From Phormidium willei BDU 130791 (GTDB lineage: Bacteria; Cyanobacteriota; Cyanobacteriia; Cyanobacteriales; Geitlerinemataceae), in assembly GCA_001637315.1 (NCBI GenBank), contig LSZA01000001.1:62001-126000 (forward strand): DNA of 64,000 nucleotides, read 5' to 3'. The notes under the pieces are model-generated. The model ran no database searches. It worked only from the letters and a program-made list of their open reading frames with translations, and was not told the DNA's origin. A program made the translations under genes and the position numbers. This document shows positions 53,966 through 62,573 of the stretch, piece by piece. Each line of letters starts with the position of its first letter. Position 1 is the first letter of the stretch.

Positions 53966-54409
53966 GATGATGAGTTTTTATCAGTTCTATTATCCGTAAA
54001 AACGACAATACTAAACCGTTGATTTTGGGTTTAAAAATTTGGTAATTTTGGCAGTGTTATTGTTGATGCCTGGTTTGGGGTATTAGCGGGTAACATCCGG
54101 GAATCGAACGCAGGGCGCATTGCCATACGCCCCAGTTGATTGGAGAAAAACGACAACGTTAATCGGGTTATTTGGAGATGGGAGTGGGGATTAGTCGATG
54201 GACGATTGCCATGCCAACCACTGATGACTACTTCACTCTGTTAGTGAGATTAAAGCGGGGTCTTCGCTGTTCGCGGTGAAAAATATATGGGAAACTACAA
54301 ACAGTTGGAGAATCGAGCGCCAAAACCCCTGAAATCTCGTGAAGTCAGTTTTTCTGTCACCCTAAACGGCGAAGAGCCTTAAAGCGCCATTTCACCTTAC
54401 GCAGGAAGG
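53966..54409. other. Intergenic region without recognised genes
   Basis: After the transposase remnant this ~440-bp stretch holds no credible ORF on either strand. A short pairing between GGGCGCATTG and the nearby ATACGCCCC may be a REP-like hairpin belonging to the decayed transposase. Confidence 0.4.
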
Positions 54410-55669
54410 CTAGTCTACACGATTCCACGTAGCTGAATAGCGAGCCCGTCCAGGACCACGTGAGTGAGCACAAATGCAATCCCAGCTAATCTGTGTTTGA
54501 CTGTCGTTAACAACACCTCTGCATTCGCTAGTAAACCCACCACCTCGATCCAGCCAAGTTACCTCATTGGCTTCTACAGTTCCAGAATAACTTACGGAGT
54601 ATGAGCGGCGGCGACCCTCACGATCGGTGTAGCTATAGGTAGATGATTGACGGATTATTTGGTTACCCCTTTGTTCAATCGTAAAGGGTTCCCCCAAAGG
54701 ACGACCATCCATCTGTGGATTACCACCAGATCTTCCAAGGCTACATCCACTATCATCACCTATCAGACTAGGTCCCTCGGCAACAACCCATTCGCCAGAC
54801 AGAGATTGCCCCCCTATTACTTCTAATTCCTCTAAAGTCTGGTCATAGGCTTCACGCACGTGGCTTGCAAATCTTTGACAGTTTTCCCCTCCAATGTTCA
54901 CAACATTGTAGTTCCTTGAATTTAATCGACAACTTGTAGGAAACACCAATCCATCAGGATCTTGAACAACCTGTTGCATTAAGTCGTAATCATAATAATT
55001 ATCTTCACGAGCACTGGGACGAAAAGTTGTTAAGTTACGTCCAGTTTCAGTCACACCTCGTTCAATTTCACTGCGAGAATAAGAGAAACGTTCTCCAGGA
55101 GGAGTGAGATTTAAATCAAAGCCCTCATTCCTATTCGTGTATCCGATATTTTCTACAATTACTCCATTGTCACAGAAGAACAAGTGTTCGTGAAGTCGTT
55201 GAATATCAAGATCATCGAAAAAACGCACGTCCGGATTACCATAATCGCCCCCAAATAAGGGATTTTCACCAAAAGTAGCATAACGACCAGGTTGAGTACA
55301 TATGGCTCGATCGACATCAGATAATCTGGAAGACTGCGGTGGTGGTGGCTGTATCGGAAGCCGAGTATCGTCACGTCGAAACTCGTCGCGAATAGAATCC
55401 GGCCCCGGATCGTAAGGAAACGGGGGAGCGGCTTGTTTTTCTAGCAATAATGGCGAATTTACAAGAACTCGATTTTGTTTAACGTCCCAAGTGTTACTGA
55501 GCTCATCTGAAAGCATCTCAGTGACAACAGGTGTTGCTGAGGACTCTTGTGTGGGTGAAATCGAACTTATCGCAGGTTCCATTCCCAAAAGAGTCAAGAC
55601 TGCCAGCAAAATCGATTGATCGAACCTAATCTTGTTTAACTGGAAGCGTTTCACGATTTTTATCTCCAC
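54410..55669 (-). CDS. Exported two-domain protein with His/Asn-Cys motif, unknown function
   Basis: The 419-aa protein has a basic N-terminus with a moderate hydrophobic stretch (SILLAVLTLLGMEPAISSIS), possibly a signal. The middle domain (about 120-285) has RLHEHLFFCDNGVIVENIGY and, later, SRNYNVVNIGGENCQRFASH. This His-then-Asn-Cys pattern resembles permuted papain-like folds (NlpC/LRAT type), but I do not recognise a family. From about 290 a beta-rich domain resembles a lipocalin-like barrel and ends SATWNRV. It is the last gene of the exported-protein block, 52 bp after a protease gene. Confidence 0.55.
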   Translation of the reverse strand: MEIKIVKRFQLNKIRFDQSILLAVLTLLGMEPAISSISPTQESSATPVVTEMLSDELSNTWDVKQNRVLVNSPLLLEKQAAPPFPYDPGPDSIRDEFRRDDTRLPIQPPPPQSSRLSDVDRAICTQPGRYATFGENPLFGGDYGNPDVRFFDDLDIQRLHEHLFFCDNGVIVENIGYTNRNEGFDLNLTPPGERFSYSRSEIERGVTETGRNLTTFRPSAREDNYYDYDLMQQVVQDPDGLVFPTSCRLNSRNYNVVNIGGENCQRFASHVREAYDQTLEELEVIGGQSLSGEWVVAEGPSLIGDDSGCSLGRSGGNPQMDGRPLGEPFTIEQRGNQIIRQSSTYSYTDREGRRRSYSVSYSGTVEANEVTWLDRGGGFTSECRGVVNDSQTQISWDCICAHSRGPGRARYSATWNRVD

Positions 55670-55721
55670 TTAAAAAAGGTCAAACAAAGAACAATAATTA
55701 CTACTTGAAGCTTCCCAAGGC

Positions 55722-56627
55722 TTAGAACGGCAAAAATCGCCGAAGTACATCCCGTAAAACATCTTCAAGTAGTTCAAAAGCGAACGCTTCAAACCAATCG
55801 TCTACATCAGAACTATCTACTTCTTCAGAATCGACTTCAGCAGGGGGATCGTCATCGATCGCCATATCCCGATCGCTGAATCCATCGACATCCTCAGCCA
55901 ACTCTATAAAAGTATTCACAGGAATGGCGAAGTTAAACCCGGTTTTCGCTTCTTCCTGTCCTTGCGTACCTTCCCGCGTGACGACTTCCGTGACCCCAGT
56001 GGTTTCTCCTTGACCGTGAATTCCCACCACGCGGCCGCTCACATCAAAGACTGGACCGCCGCTCATCCCCCGTCGCGTCACCGCATCGTAACGCAGCAGA
56101 TAGCCTTCTTCATCACTAGACCGAACGTTGCTGATAATCCCGTTGGTGAAACTATACTCCCGTTCCTCACCGGGCGTACCGGGAAGCGGGTATCCCGAGA
56201 TGTAAATCCCCGAACCGACCGTGGCTTCCTCGGAATCCGTAACTGGAGCGATGGGATAGTCCTCGTCACTTTCAAACTGAACGATCGCCAGATCGATTCC
56301 TCGTTCGGGTTCAGGATCGAAATCTAAATTAATGACATTGGTGACAGTGTGACTGTTCTCGCGGGATGTTACGATCTCGTACTCGGAGTTGGGATTCGCC
56401 ACAACATGGTTGGCAGTCAAGACGGTATAAGTCTCATCGTCTTTCGCGATAATAACTCCCGAACCTCCACTATTCGGGGCGAGAAGGTTGTTGATTTGTA
56501 CCGTTGTGGGAATGGCAACGCGTGCTACCTCTCGCGCCGTTTGAGCGAAAGCCGATCGCGGAAAGGCCGTTCCGGCGAGAACAGTTCCGACGGTCAGACC
56601 CAAAATTGGTGTAAAACGTTTCATCAT
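55722..56627 (-). CDS. Exported trypsin-like serine protease (2)
   Basis: The 301-aa product has a clear signal peptide (LGLTVGTVLAGTAFPRSAFA, then QT). The catalytic triad is visible: His in VLTANHVVANPN near residue 75, Asp in RGIDLAIVQFES near 112 and Ser in RRGMSGGPVFDVSGRVVGIH near 190. No PDZ domain follows, so it is not a DegP type. The C-terminal ~50 residues are acidic, then hydrophobic (FEAFAFELLEDVLRDVLRRF). It starts 30 bp after protease 1, with which it is probably co-transcribed; the two are about one third alike. Confidence 0.88.
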   Translation of the reverse strand: MMKRFTPILGLTVGTVLAGTAFPRSAFAQTAREVARVAIPTTVQINNLLAPNSGGSGVIIAKDDETYTVLTANHVVANPNSEYEIVTSRENSHTVTNVINLDFDPEPERGIDLAIVQFESDEDYPIAPVTDSEEATVGSGIYISGYPLPGTPGEEREYSFTNGIISNVRSSDEEGYLLRYDAVTRRGMSGGPVFDVSGRVVGIHGQGETTGVTEVVTREGTQGQEEAKTGFNFAIPVNTFIELAEDVDGFSDRDMAIDDDPPAEVDSEEVDSSDVDDWFEAFAFELLEDVLRDVLRRFLPF

Positions 56628-56657
56628 GGTTTGAGGTCAGGTAAAATCCGGACAGGT

Positions 56658-57611
56658 TTATTCTTGGAGAGAATTGAGATCTTCGTCGCGAACAGTTTGC
56701 GGTTCGCGAGAAACTGGAGTGAGAGGAGTTTGCGGACGCACGACAGGCGGCGCGATGGTTTCGGGATTGCGCGGTGGCGGGGAAACGGTCGGTGTTGAAG
56801 ACACCGGGGACAGGCCGGTGTAATAGTGAATGGGGACCCCAAGACTTGACGATTGCACGATTTCGAGTTCATCAGGGGTTGGGGAACTGCCATCGCGGTA
56901 TTGGTAAGCGCCAAATCCGGGATCGCGCCCGCTAGTGCGGGCGTTTAAACCGATGAGTTCGCCCCGTCCGTTGAAAATCGGACCGCCGCTCATTCCCACG
57001 ACGATAGGGTTGGTGTAGCCAAGTTGATAGCCCCCTAGAAGGGGTCGATCGAGCAGAACAGATACTTCACCGACATTCAAGGTAAAGTTAGTGATGCCGC
57101 GATCGATCGTCATAGAACCGCCACCTCGCTCGTACAGGGGAAATCCGGCAGCGTAAGCCGTTTCGCCGACCTGCGGCAAGTTTTCGGCCAGTGTAACGAC
57201 GGGATATTGACGCGAACTGCGAAATCGAACGACTGCCATATCGACTCCCGCAATCCGTCTTGGTGCGACGGACAGGGAATGGCGATGGCCGTCGTGGGTG
57301 AGAACGGTCAAGTTCTGGCGATTTTCGACAACGTGCCAGTTGGTTAAGACGGTGTAGGTATCGTTCGATCGATCGACGATCGCCCCAGATCCCGCCGCGT
57401 CCGAACTCATCACTCGTACTGTTACACGCCGCAATTGGGTTTCGTCTACCGCCGTGGTGTCCGGCGATTGTGCTGTGCGATCGCCGAATTTTGCTACTGT
57501 GTCGATCGCGGGTGCGGTCAGTCCTTCCGCCGAAATACCCCAGAATAACGCCAGCAGCAAGCTACTGACGAGTTCGATCGGTATTTTGGCAAGATGAGGT
57601 CGGTGAGTCAT
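56658..57611 (-). CDS. Exported trypsin-like serine protease (1)
   Basis: The 317-aa product has an N-terminal hydrophobic segment (LVSSLLLALFWGISAEGLTA). The triad is complete: His in VLTNWHVVENRQ near residue 98, Asp in AGVDMAVVRFRSS near 127 and Ser in VVGMSGGPIFNGRGELIGLN near 212. The C-terminal ~60 residues are Pro-rich (SPPPRNPETIAPPVVRPQTP), an unusual tail. Its ATG overlaps the stop of a 39-codon ORF as ATGA. It lies in tandem with protease 2. Confidence 0.86.
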   Translation of the reverse strand: MTHRPHLAKIPIELVSSLLLALFWGISAEGLTAPAIDTVAKFGDRTAQSPDTTAVDETQLRRVTVRVMSSDAAGSGAIVDRSNDTYTVLTNWHVVENRQNLTVLTHDGHRHSLSVAPRRIAGVDMAVVRFRSSRQYPVVTLAENLPQVGETAYAAGFPLYERGGGSMTIDRGITNFTLNVGEVSVLLDRPLLGGYQLGYTNPIVVGMSGGPIFNGRGELIGLNARTSGRDPGFGAYQYRDGSSPTPDELEIVQSSSLGVPIHYYTGLSPVSSTPTVSPPPRNPETIAPPVVRPQTPLTPVSREPQTVRDEDLNSLQE

Positions 57612-57727
57612 GGAGGAAAGGGTTTGGCGATCGCCGCATCGAGATTGACAATCGGCTGATGTTCTGGAGAACTCTGGGCAAACAAACGGAATTCTTCCAG
57701 AGTTTCCAAGGCAAGTTCGAGCGTCAC
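57608..57727 (-). CDS. 39-aa small ORF bridging the COP23 and protease genes
   Basis: A GTG 10 bp after the COP23 stop opens a frame encoding TLELALETLEEFRLFAQSSP, then EHQPIVNLDAAIAKPFPP, which ends as ATGA over the protease start. It is in the same frame as COP23, so it would also be the C-terminal extension of COP23 if the TAG codon were read through. The sequence is not low-complexity and looks like real protein. I do not recognise a family. Confidence 0.45.
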   Translation of the reverse strand: MTLELALETLEEFRLFAQSSPEHQPIVNLDAAIAKPFPP

Positions 57728-57736
57728 AAACTCACT

Positions 57737-58360
57737 CTAGAGATCGCGCATTCCACCACCATTAGAACTCGGTCGAGGTGCAGGTGCGGGGACGGCAGCA
57801 GGTGCAGGTGCCGTTCGAGGTGCAGGTGCTGAAGTGGTCGCCGGGGCATTGTCGTTGTAAAGGCGATCGCCCACATTAATATAAGGAACCTGGCCGCTTT
57901 CGTACTGAGAGGGTGTTGCCGCTTGACCTTCCCGCCACGCCATAAGAGTTTGCAGTGTTTGAATGACATCCGTTCCCGGACGCAGCGTATAGATTAAGTT
58001 TTCACACCGTCCGTTGACTTGGCTGGCAGTGCAAATCACATTTTCACCGTTCATACGTCCGGCGGTGATGTAGTAAAGCTGGCGATTCCGGCGGTAGGTT
58101 TCCATACGACCGCTCACTTCCCGACAGCGGGTTAGAGGGTCGTAGCCGGAACCCGTAAAGTGATGAGAAGCCCAACGAATCCAGGGTTCCCACTCCCCGT
58201 TAGCACTTTGGTACATGGTCGTGGGGTACTGGCCGGCTTGCGTGTGACACCAGAACCCCGTTTGGCCGGGGCCAGGTTGTGCTTTCGTGGCATTTGGGAA
58301 CAGAACCGCGCCACTAGCAACGGTTGCCAAAATAGTCAAGGTTTTTAGAAGGCGTTTCAT
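57737..58360 (-). CDS. COP23 domain exported protein
   Basis: The 207-aa protein has a signal peptide (LLKTLTILATVASGAVLFPN, then ATKAQ) and the COP23 domain (about 35-150): FWCHTQAGQYPTTMYQSANG, WIRWASHHFTGSGYDPLTRC, REVSGRMETYRRNRQLYYIT and NGENVICTASQVNGRCENLI. Four conserved cysteines suggest two disulfides. The C-terminal ~50 residues are Ala/Pro-rich. COP23 was first named as a circadian oscillating protein in cyanobacteria; biochemical function is unknown. It is headed by a leader ORF and followed by a bridging ORF and two proteases. Confidence 0.85.
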   Translation of the reverse strand: MKRLLKTLTILATVASGAVLFPNATKAQPGPGQTGFWCHTQAGQYPTTMYQSANGEWEPWIRWASHHFTGSGYDPLTRCREVSGRMETYRRNRQLYYITAGRMNGENVICTASQVNGRCENLIYTLRPGTDVIQTLQTLMAWREGQAATPSQYESGQVPYINVGDRLYNDNAPATTSAPAPRTAPAPAAVPAPAPRPSSNGGGMRDL

Positions 58361-58396
58361 GGTGAAGTTTCCTCGGTTATCAACAAGATCGAACAG

Positions 58397-58453
58397 TCAC
58401 ATTGATGTAGAAACATTTGGTGGGGGACTTCGATCGCGCTTCATAATCTTCAT
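58397..58453 (-). CDS. Leader peptide 1 (MKIMKRDRSPP type) upstream of COP23
   Basis: An ATG five bases after AAGGAGA opens an 18-codon frame beginning MKIMKRDRSPPPNVSTSM. It ends 36 bp before the COP23 start. A homologous frame stands upstream of the RTX gene at 58912; over codons 1-11 the differences are synonymous (CGA/CGC, CCC/CCA, CCA/CCT) or Lys/Arg. An overlapping frame starting four bases earlier (25 codons) is less likely because it lacks the match. Confidence 0.6.
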   Translation of the reverse strand: MKIMKRDRSPPPNVSTSM

Positions 58454-58741
58454 TCATATCTCCTTTAATTGCTAGATTTCTTCACAATCGGCGGCAGTTT
58501 TTAATGAAAAAAACGTCTATCCTTTGAGGAATTTTTGAGTATATTTACAGAGAAAATTTTAGTCATAATGAAGCTGGCGGTAGTCCAAAGTCAGGGTTAA
58601 AAAAAATAATTTCTTGTTGAGAGTTAGGCGCTTCGATTATGACAAGCGGTTGAGAAGCCGGGTTTTCCTATGAGTCCGCTCGTGATGAAGCACGTAGCAG
58701 TCTAACACCGACGGTGAAACTTGTTATAAGGGGAGAAAATT

Positions 58742-58850
58742 TCACTCTACCGTCAAAGCTTTGAGTTCAAATCCAGCGTCTTCGGCAGCATCGAAGGCAG
58801 GTTCCAAATTATCTGAGAATAATATCTGAGAACGATTGATTGTCTTCGGT
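58742..58850 (-). pseudogene. Orphan coding fragment with 33-bp repeat
   Basis: The minus strand encodes SQILFSDNLEPAFDAAEDAG, then FELKALTVE and a stop. There is no start codon; a stop lies about 35 codons upstream. The composition looks protein-like, but the family is not recognised. Its upstream part is the 33-bp repeat shared with the Uma2 3' end. Confidence 0.35.
58808..58840. repeat. 33-bp interspersed repeat, copy 2
   Basis: It matches 53316-53348 at 32 of 33 bases. Here it lies between the COP23 and RTX genes, away from any Uma2 gene. Confidence 0.85.
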
Positions 58851-58911
58851 CTTCATCTTCATTTTTTAGTATTATTGTCCTCCATCTTTTTTATCAAGAA
58901 AATCCAACCAT

Positions 58912-61008
58912 TTAAGTTGGGCTAACAACTATAGTTCCGTTTTCCAAGCGTGCGCCGATGACTTGGATAATAGCATCGTCAAAATCATCTTCACTCTCAA
59001 TCTTTGTATCCAATAAACCTATTTTAGGTTTCCATCCATCCTCAAATTTAATGCGAACAATATTATTGCTCCACTGAGATAGTTCGGCTTGAGATGGATT
59101 GCTTGAAGAAATTTCTGTGTTACCCGTCACAAGATATTCAGCATCAAAAGGTTGAACATTTACGGTAAACGTTAATTCAGATCCAGGTGTGAAGTTGCCT
59201 AAAGATACTTCTTCGCTCCAGTCATTGTTCATTCCCAAAATATCGTTAGGCGGAACTCCAATGAACTGCTCTCGGGGACTGGTTAGAAAAACTTCTCGAT
59301 CTGCCCAAAAACCATTTCCTGAGTCAACCAAAACCCGCACCTCTTCTCCTTCTCCTGTTGGCGGTAATGGAGTGGGTTCTGGTTCTACATTGGGAGGATC
59401 TGAGTTGGGTGTATCGTCACAGAATGAAAAGTTAATACCAGTTGCCTCAGTCAGATTCTTTCGGAACGCCTTCATGAATCCACCTTCTTCATTTGCTGGT
59501 GGATTAAATGAGGATTTCAAATTGGCTGCTGAGCTTACGACTTGAAAGCCATTATCAACCACCTTTTCAAAGACATTATCCGCAAGCTCGTCACTCTTTG
59601 AAACTAACAATTTACTTCCTGCCTTTCCTAACAACTTGCCAAAGGGAATTTTTCCAACCAGAGTCTTGACAACGTCAGAATCGTTTCCCGCCAATATTAA
59701 ACATCCGTAACCAGCTACTTTTGAAGCTCCTGCAATAAAACCAAAAGCTGGCGTAGCAGTAATAGCTCCAACTCCTGTCAAGGCAGACAAACCAGCCAGA
59801 ATACTAGCAGCATCTCCAACTCGAGATGTATTTTTACACCAGTTCTTCAATCCCGAACATTGAGAATCTCCTGTTCCCTGGCTCTCCACTGTAGGCTCAT
59901 CAGAAAATAAAGGAAGAATCGATTCTCCATCTAAAGTTAATGGAATGTCAACTGTAGTTTCTTCTTCAGGAGTCTGTGTTGTGACCTGTACTGTATTTGA
60001 GTCACCGTCATATTCTAGTATGGTGACGTCACTAGAATCATCTCGTTCAAATTCTACACGCTTGCCGTTATCCTTCCAACGTACAGTGTAAGGTTTTTGC
60101 CCATTTTCTAGTTCTTCTTGTGAGGGAGTGTAACGAACTGACTCCGGTTCTACTTCAGTTTCGTTCCGCCTCACATTTGTAGAGAATTGACTGCCATTGC
60201 TTCCAATTAATTGGATTTCAAATAAATTTTCAGATACCGAACGAATGATTGGCGCTTGGAAAGTCACGACATCATCAGAAGGCGGCGGATCGACATTTAA
60301 CTCCGTAACATAGTTCTCATCTAGCGTTTCAATTGAAGTCCCCAAAAGTAGCCCTAAAATTTGGTTAGTATTGCGAATTTTGACGAGCGTACCCTGAGGA
60401 ATACTTTCTAGGCTGACTTCCTCTGTAGTTAAAGTTCCCCCAAAAGCGATCGTATCTATTCCCGCCTCAAAATCCGTGATGATATTCGCCTGTTCGAGAT
60501 CAGTTACAGCAGTCTTGTCTCTCAAAGCGAAAATATCGCTTCCAGAACCGCCAATTAGTGTATCGGCTCCAAAATCTCCAACTAAAATATCATCACCATC
60601 GCCCCCCAAAAGAGAATCATCTCCCTTGCCACCACGAAGAATATCGATACCTCCTTGACCAAGCAGAGTATCGTTCTCTGTATTTCCAGCGAGGATATCG
60701 TCCCCTGAACCACCGTCTAAAACATCTTCGCCAGAATTGCCTACAATGATATCAGATCCGACCTCACCAAAGATGAGATCGCGATCTTCCCCACCTAGCA
60801 AAATGTCATCGCCGCTTTCTCCGTAAATTGTGTCATTTCCTAAGTTCCCTCGTACAAAATCTGCATCGACTGAACCCACAACTGAATCAGCACCATCTAA
60901 TGCAAACAGACCATCGATATAAGATGAAGTCAACCCAGGTGTAAGGGTTACTACATCCACCTCACTGGTTAATTGCAGGGATAGTCCGTCTATACTCGTT
61001 CCAACCAT
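58912..61008 (-). CDS. RTX calcium-binding repeat protein (1)
   Basis: The 698-aa protein has no signal peptide. Residues about 35-150 hold about a dozen RTX nonapeptides (GNDTIYGESGDDILLGGEDR type), which bind Ca2+ in a beta-roll. A linker follows (ANIITDFEAGIDTIAFGG), then beta-rich sequence. A middle part near residue 390-470 has a hydrophobic Gly/Ala-rich region (AASILAGLSALTGVGAITAT) that could insert into a membrane. The end carries a further beta-rich domain. RTX repeats at the N-terminus rather than at the C-terminus are unusual. Export would be by type I secretion, but no transporter is nearby. It follows leader peptide 2 by 29 bp. Confidence 0.8.
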   Translation of the reverse strand: MVGTSIDGLSLQLTSEVDVVTLTPGLTSSYIDGLFALDGADSVVGSVDADFVRGNLGNDTIYGESGDDILLGGEDRDLIFGEVGSDIIVGNSGEDVLDGGSGDDILAGNTENDTLLGQGGIDILRGGKGDDSLLGGDGDDILVGDFGADTLIGGSGSDIFALRDKTAVTDLEQANIITDFEAGIDTIAFGGTLTTEEVSLESIPQGTLVKIRNTNQILGLLLGTSIETLDENYVTELNVDPPPSDDVVTFQAPIIRSVSENLFEIQLIGSNGSQFSTNVRRNETEVEPESVRYTPSQEELENGQKPYTVRWKDNGKRVEFERDDSSDVTILEYDGDSNTVQVTTQTPEEETTVDIPLTLDGESILPLFSDEPTVESQGTGDSQCSGLKNWCKNTSRVGDAASILAGLSALTGVGAITATPAFGFIAGASKVAGYGCLILAGNDSDVVKTLVGKIPFGKLLGKAGSKLLVSKSDELADNVFEKVVDNGFQVVSSAANLKSSFNPPANEEGGFMKAFRKNLTEATGINFSFCDDTPNSDPPNVEPEPTPLPPTGEGEEVRVLVDSGNGFWADREVFLTSPREQFIGVPPNDILGMNNDWSEEVSLGNFTPGSELTFTVNVQPFDAEYLVTGNTEISSSNPSQAELSQWSNNIVRIKFEDGWKPKIGLLDTKIESEDDFDDAIIQVIGARLENGTIVVSPT

Positions 61009-61037
61009 TTTTTTAACTGATGTAATTCGCCAAAAAA

Positions 61038-61118
61038 TCAGAAATTGTCTCTTTGATTCAAATCATAGAAAAAAAATAAAAACTGAGGTGGACTGCGATC
61101 GCGCTTCATAATTCTCAT
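61038..61118 (-). CDS. Leader peptide 2 (MRIMKRDRSPP type) upstream of an RTX gene
   Basis: An ATG five bases after AAGGAGA opens a 26-codon frame beginning MRIMKRDRSPPQ and continuing with a Phe-rich stretch and YDLNQRDNF. It starts 18 bp after the stop of RTX gene 2 and ends 29 bp before RTX gene 1. It is homologous to leader peptide 1 in position, ribosome binding site and first 11 codons. Confidence 0.6.
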   Translation of the reverse strand: MRIMKRDRSPPQFLFFFYDLNQRDNF

Positions 61119-61136
61119 TGATTTCTCCTTCAGTGG

Positions 61137-62573
61137 CTAAGCTGGCTCGTAATCGAACGTAACCTCGTAGCTCGTTCCTGCTCCATTCGGGTCGGCTTGC
61201 GAAACGACGACAAAGTATGTGTCGCTAAATATCGTTGTGCCGTTTCCTGTCCCCGTCACGTTTTGAGTGATAAATTCAGCAGCAAGACCGGCATTTGTTG
61301 AAGAGGCAACTAAGGTATCAGCATCGTATTCTAATTCGCCATTAAAATTAGAATCGCGGTAAAGAGCGAGATTGACATCCTCCGTGATATTGCTCAAGCT
61401 TAGATCGAGGCTTCCTGTATCAGCCCAGGCATTAAATGGAAAGACATCCACTGAATCATTAGCTGAAGTCGAACCGAGGACTATTGGCTGCGTGCTATTT
61501 GAAACAAACGGACTGATAATATTGTTTGAATCTTCAGCAGAGAGAGGCTCCGCACTAATCTCAAACGAGTAAGACAATCCAGGCGTTCCACGGACTCCTA
61601 CAAAATAAGTTCCATTTTCAACCTGCGCTGATACTGTTTCGAGTTCCTCATCAGGACGTCCGACAATATCTTCTCGCGTATCGATTTGACTCCTACCTAC
61701 CTGCTCATCCAAATACTGTTGATAAATATCATCTCCTGTCAAATCTTGGGATAAATCAAGGCTAAAAGTTACCCCTTCCAGAGAGCCGACAGAAGAGGAG
61801 ATTGTCACCGTACTCGGTTGGTTGACCTCAAATTGGAAGAAGGTAGGTGTGAAGCCGCCCAGAGAGTTTTCAGGAAGGAGCGTTCCTGAAGCAGACAAGT
61901 TCGATTCTCCTAGATTTCCTAAATCTTGCTCTTGAGGAGAACGTGAGGGTAGAGCGGCGCCCAAACTAATAATGTCTTCTTTGCGAACTGCGTTTGAGGC
62001 TTCTCCAGGGAAGTCATTCAGAATAGCTAATTGCTCTCCAGTCGATCGAACTTGCAAAATGGCAGCTTGAGGTCCACCTCCTCGTCCCGAACCCAAAATG
62101 TCAATGTCATCAATCGTTAAGCCTGGAGGAAGTTCGATAACATCGACTTGAGGAACGTAGTCGTCAATAACGGTTCCTTGGGTGTCGGTTAAGCGGAATA
62201 CATCTTCTCCGGCTCCCCCAATTAAGGTATCGCCGCCACTACTAATCAGGAGATCGTTTCCGCGATCGCCTTGTAAAAGATCGCTTCCAAAACCACCATC
62301 TAACGTATCGTTATCACGACCGCCAACGAGGGTGTCGGCTCCGCTTCCGCCTGCGATAATGTCGTTTCCAGCGTTGCCGAAATAAATGCGAGGGCTGTTG
62401 TCGTTTTGCGCGACGTCGTTCCCACCCCCGAGCACGATCGCATCGATTCCTCTGGAACGGCTGAGCAGACTTTGTTGGTCGCCGGGGAGTTGTGCGTAGG
62501 CTAAAACGTCGTCTCCGTTGCTGGCGATCGCGAAGTCATAGTCGAAGTTGGTGAGAATTTCTGAAAAAACCAT
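61137..62573 (-). CDS. RTX calcium-binding repeat protein (2) with PPC-like domains
   Basis: The 478-aa protein opens with a segment found at the head of cyanobacterial RTX proteins (VFSEILTNFDYDFAIASNGD). RTX repeats follow at about 55-120 (NAGNDIIAGGSGADTLVGGR). From about 215 there are two beta-sandwich regions of the pre-peptidase C-terminal kind: FQFEVNQPSTVTISSSVG, TYFVGVRGTPGLSYSFEISA and TYFVVVSQADPNGAGTSYEV. It is exported, probably by type I. It stands first in a likely operon with leader peptide 2 and RTX gene 1. Confidence 0.82.
   Translation of the reverse strand: MVFSEILTNFDYDFAIASNGDDVLAYAQLPGDQQSLLSRSRGIDAIVLGGGNDVAQNDNSPRIYFGNAGNDIIAGGSGADTLVGGRDNDTLDGGFGSDLLQGDRGNDLLISSGGDTLIGGAGEDVFRLTDTQGTVIDDYVPQVDVIELPPGLTIDDIDILGSGRGGGPQAAILQVRSTGEQLAILNDFPGEASNAVRKEDIISLGAALPSRSPQEQDLGNLGESNLSASGTLLPENSLGGFTPTFFQFEVNQPSTVTISSSVGSLEGVTFSLDLSQDLTGDDIYQQYLDEQVGRSQIDTREDIVGRPDEELETVSAQVENGTYFVGVRGTPGLSYSFEISAEPLSAEDSNNIISPFVSNSTQPIVLGSTSANDSVDVFPFNAWADTGSLDLSLSNITEDVNLALYRDSNFNGELEYDADTLVASSTNAGLAAEFITQNVTGTGNGTTIFSDTYFVVVSQADPNGAGTSYEVTFDYEPA

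Noticed and set aside
53790-53999. 69-codon plus-strand gene after the cyclotransferase-like gene
   Set aside because: It is the complement of the transposase remnant, which gives a far better family match.
58380-58457. 25-codon frame starting four bases before leader peptide 1
   Set aside because: It overlaps the leader in another frame and shows no similarity to the second leader, whereas the chosen frame does at codon level.
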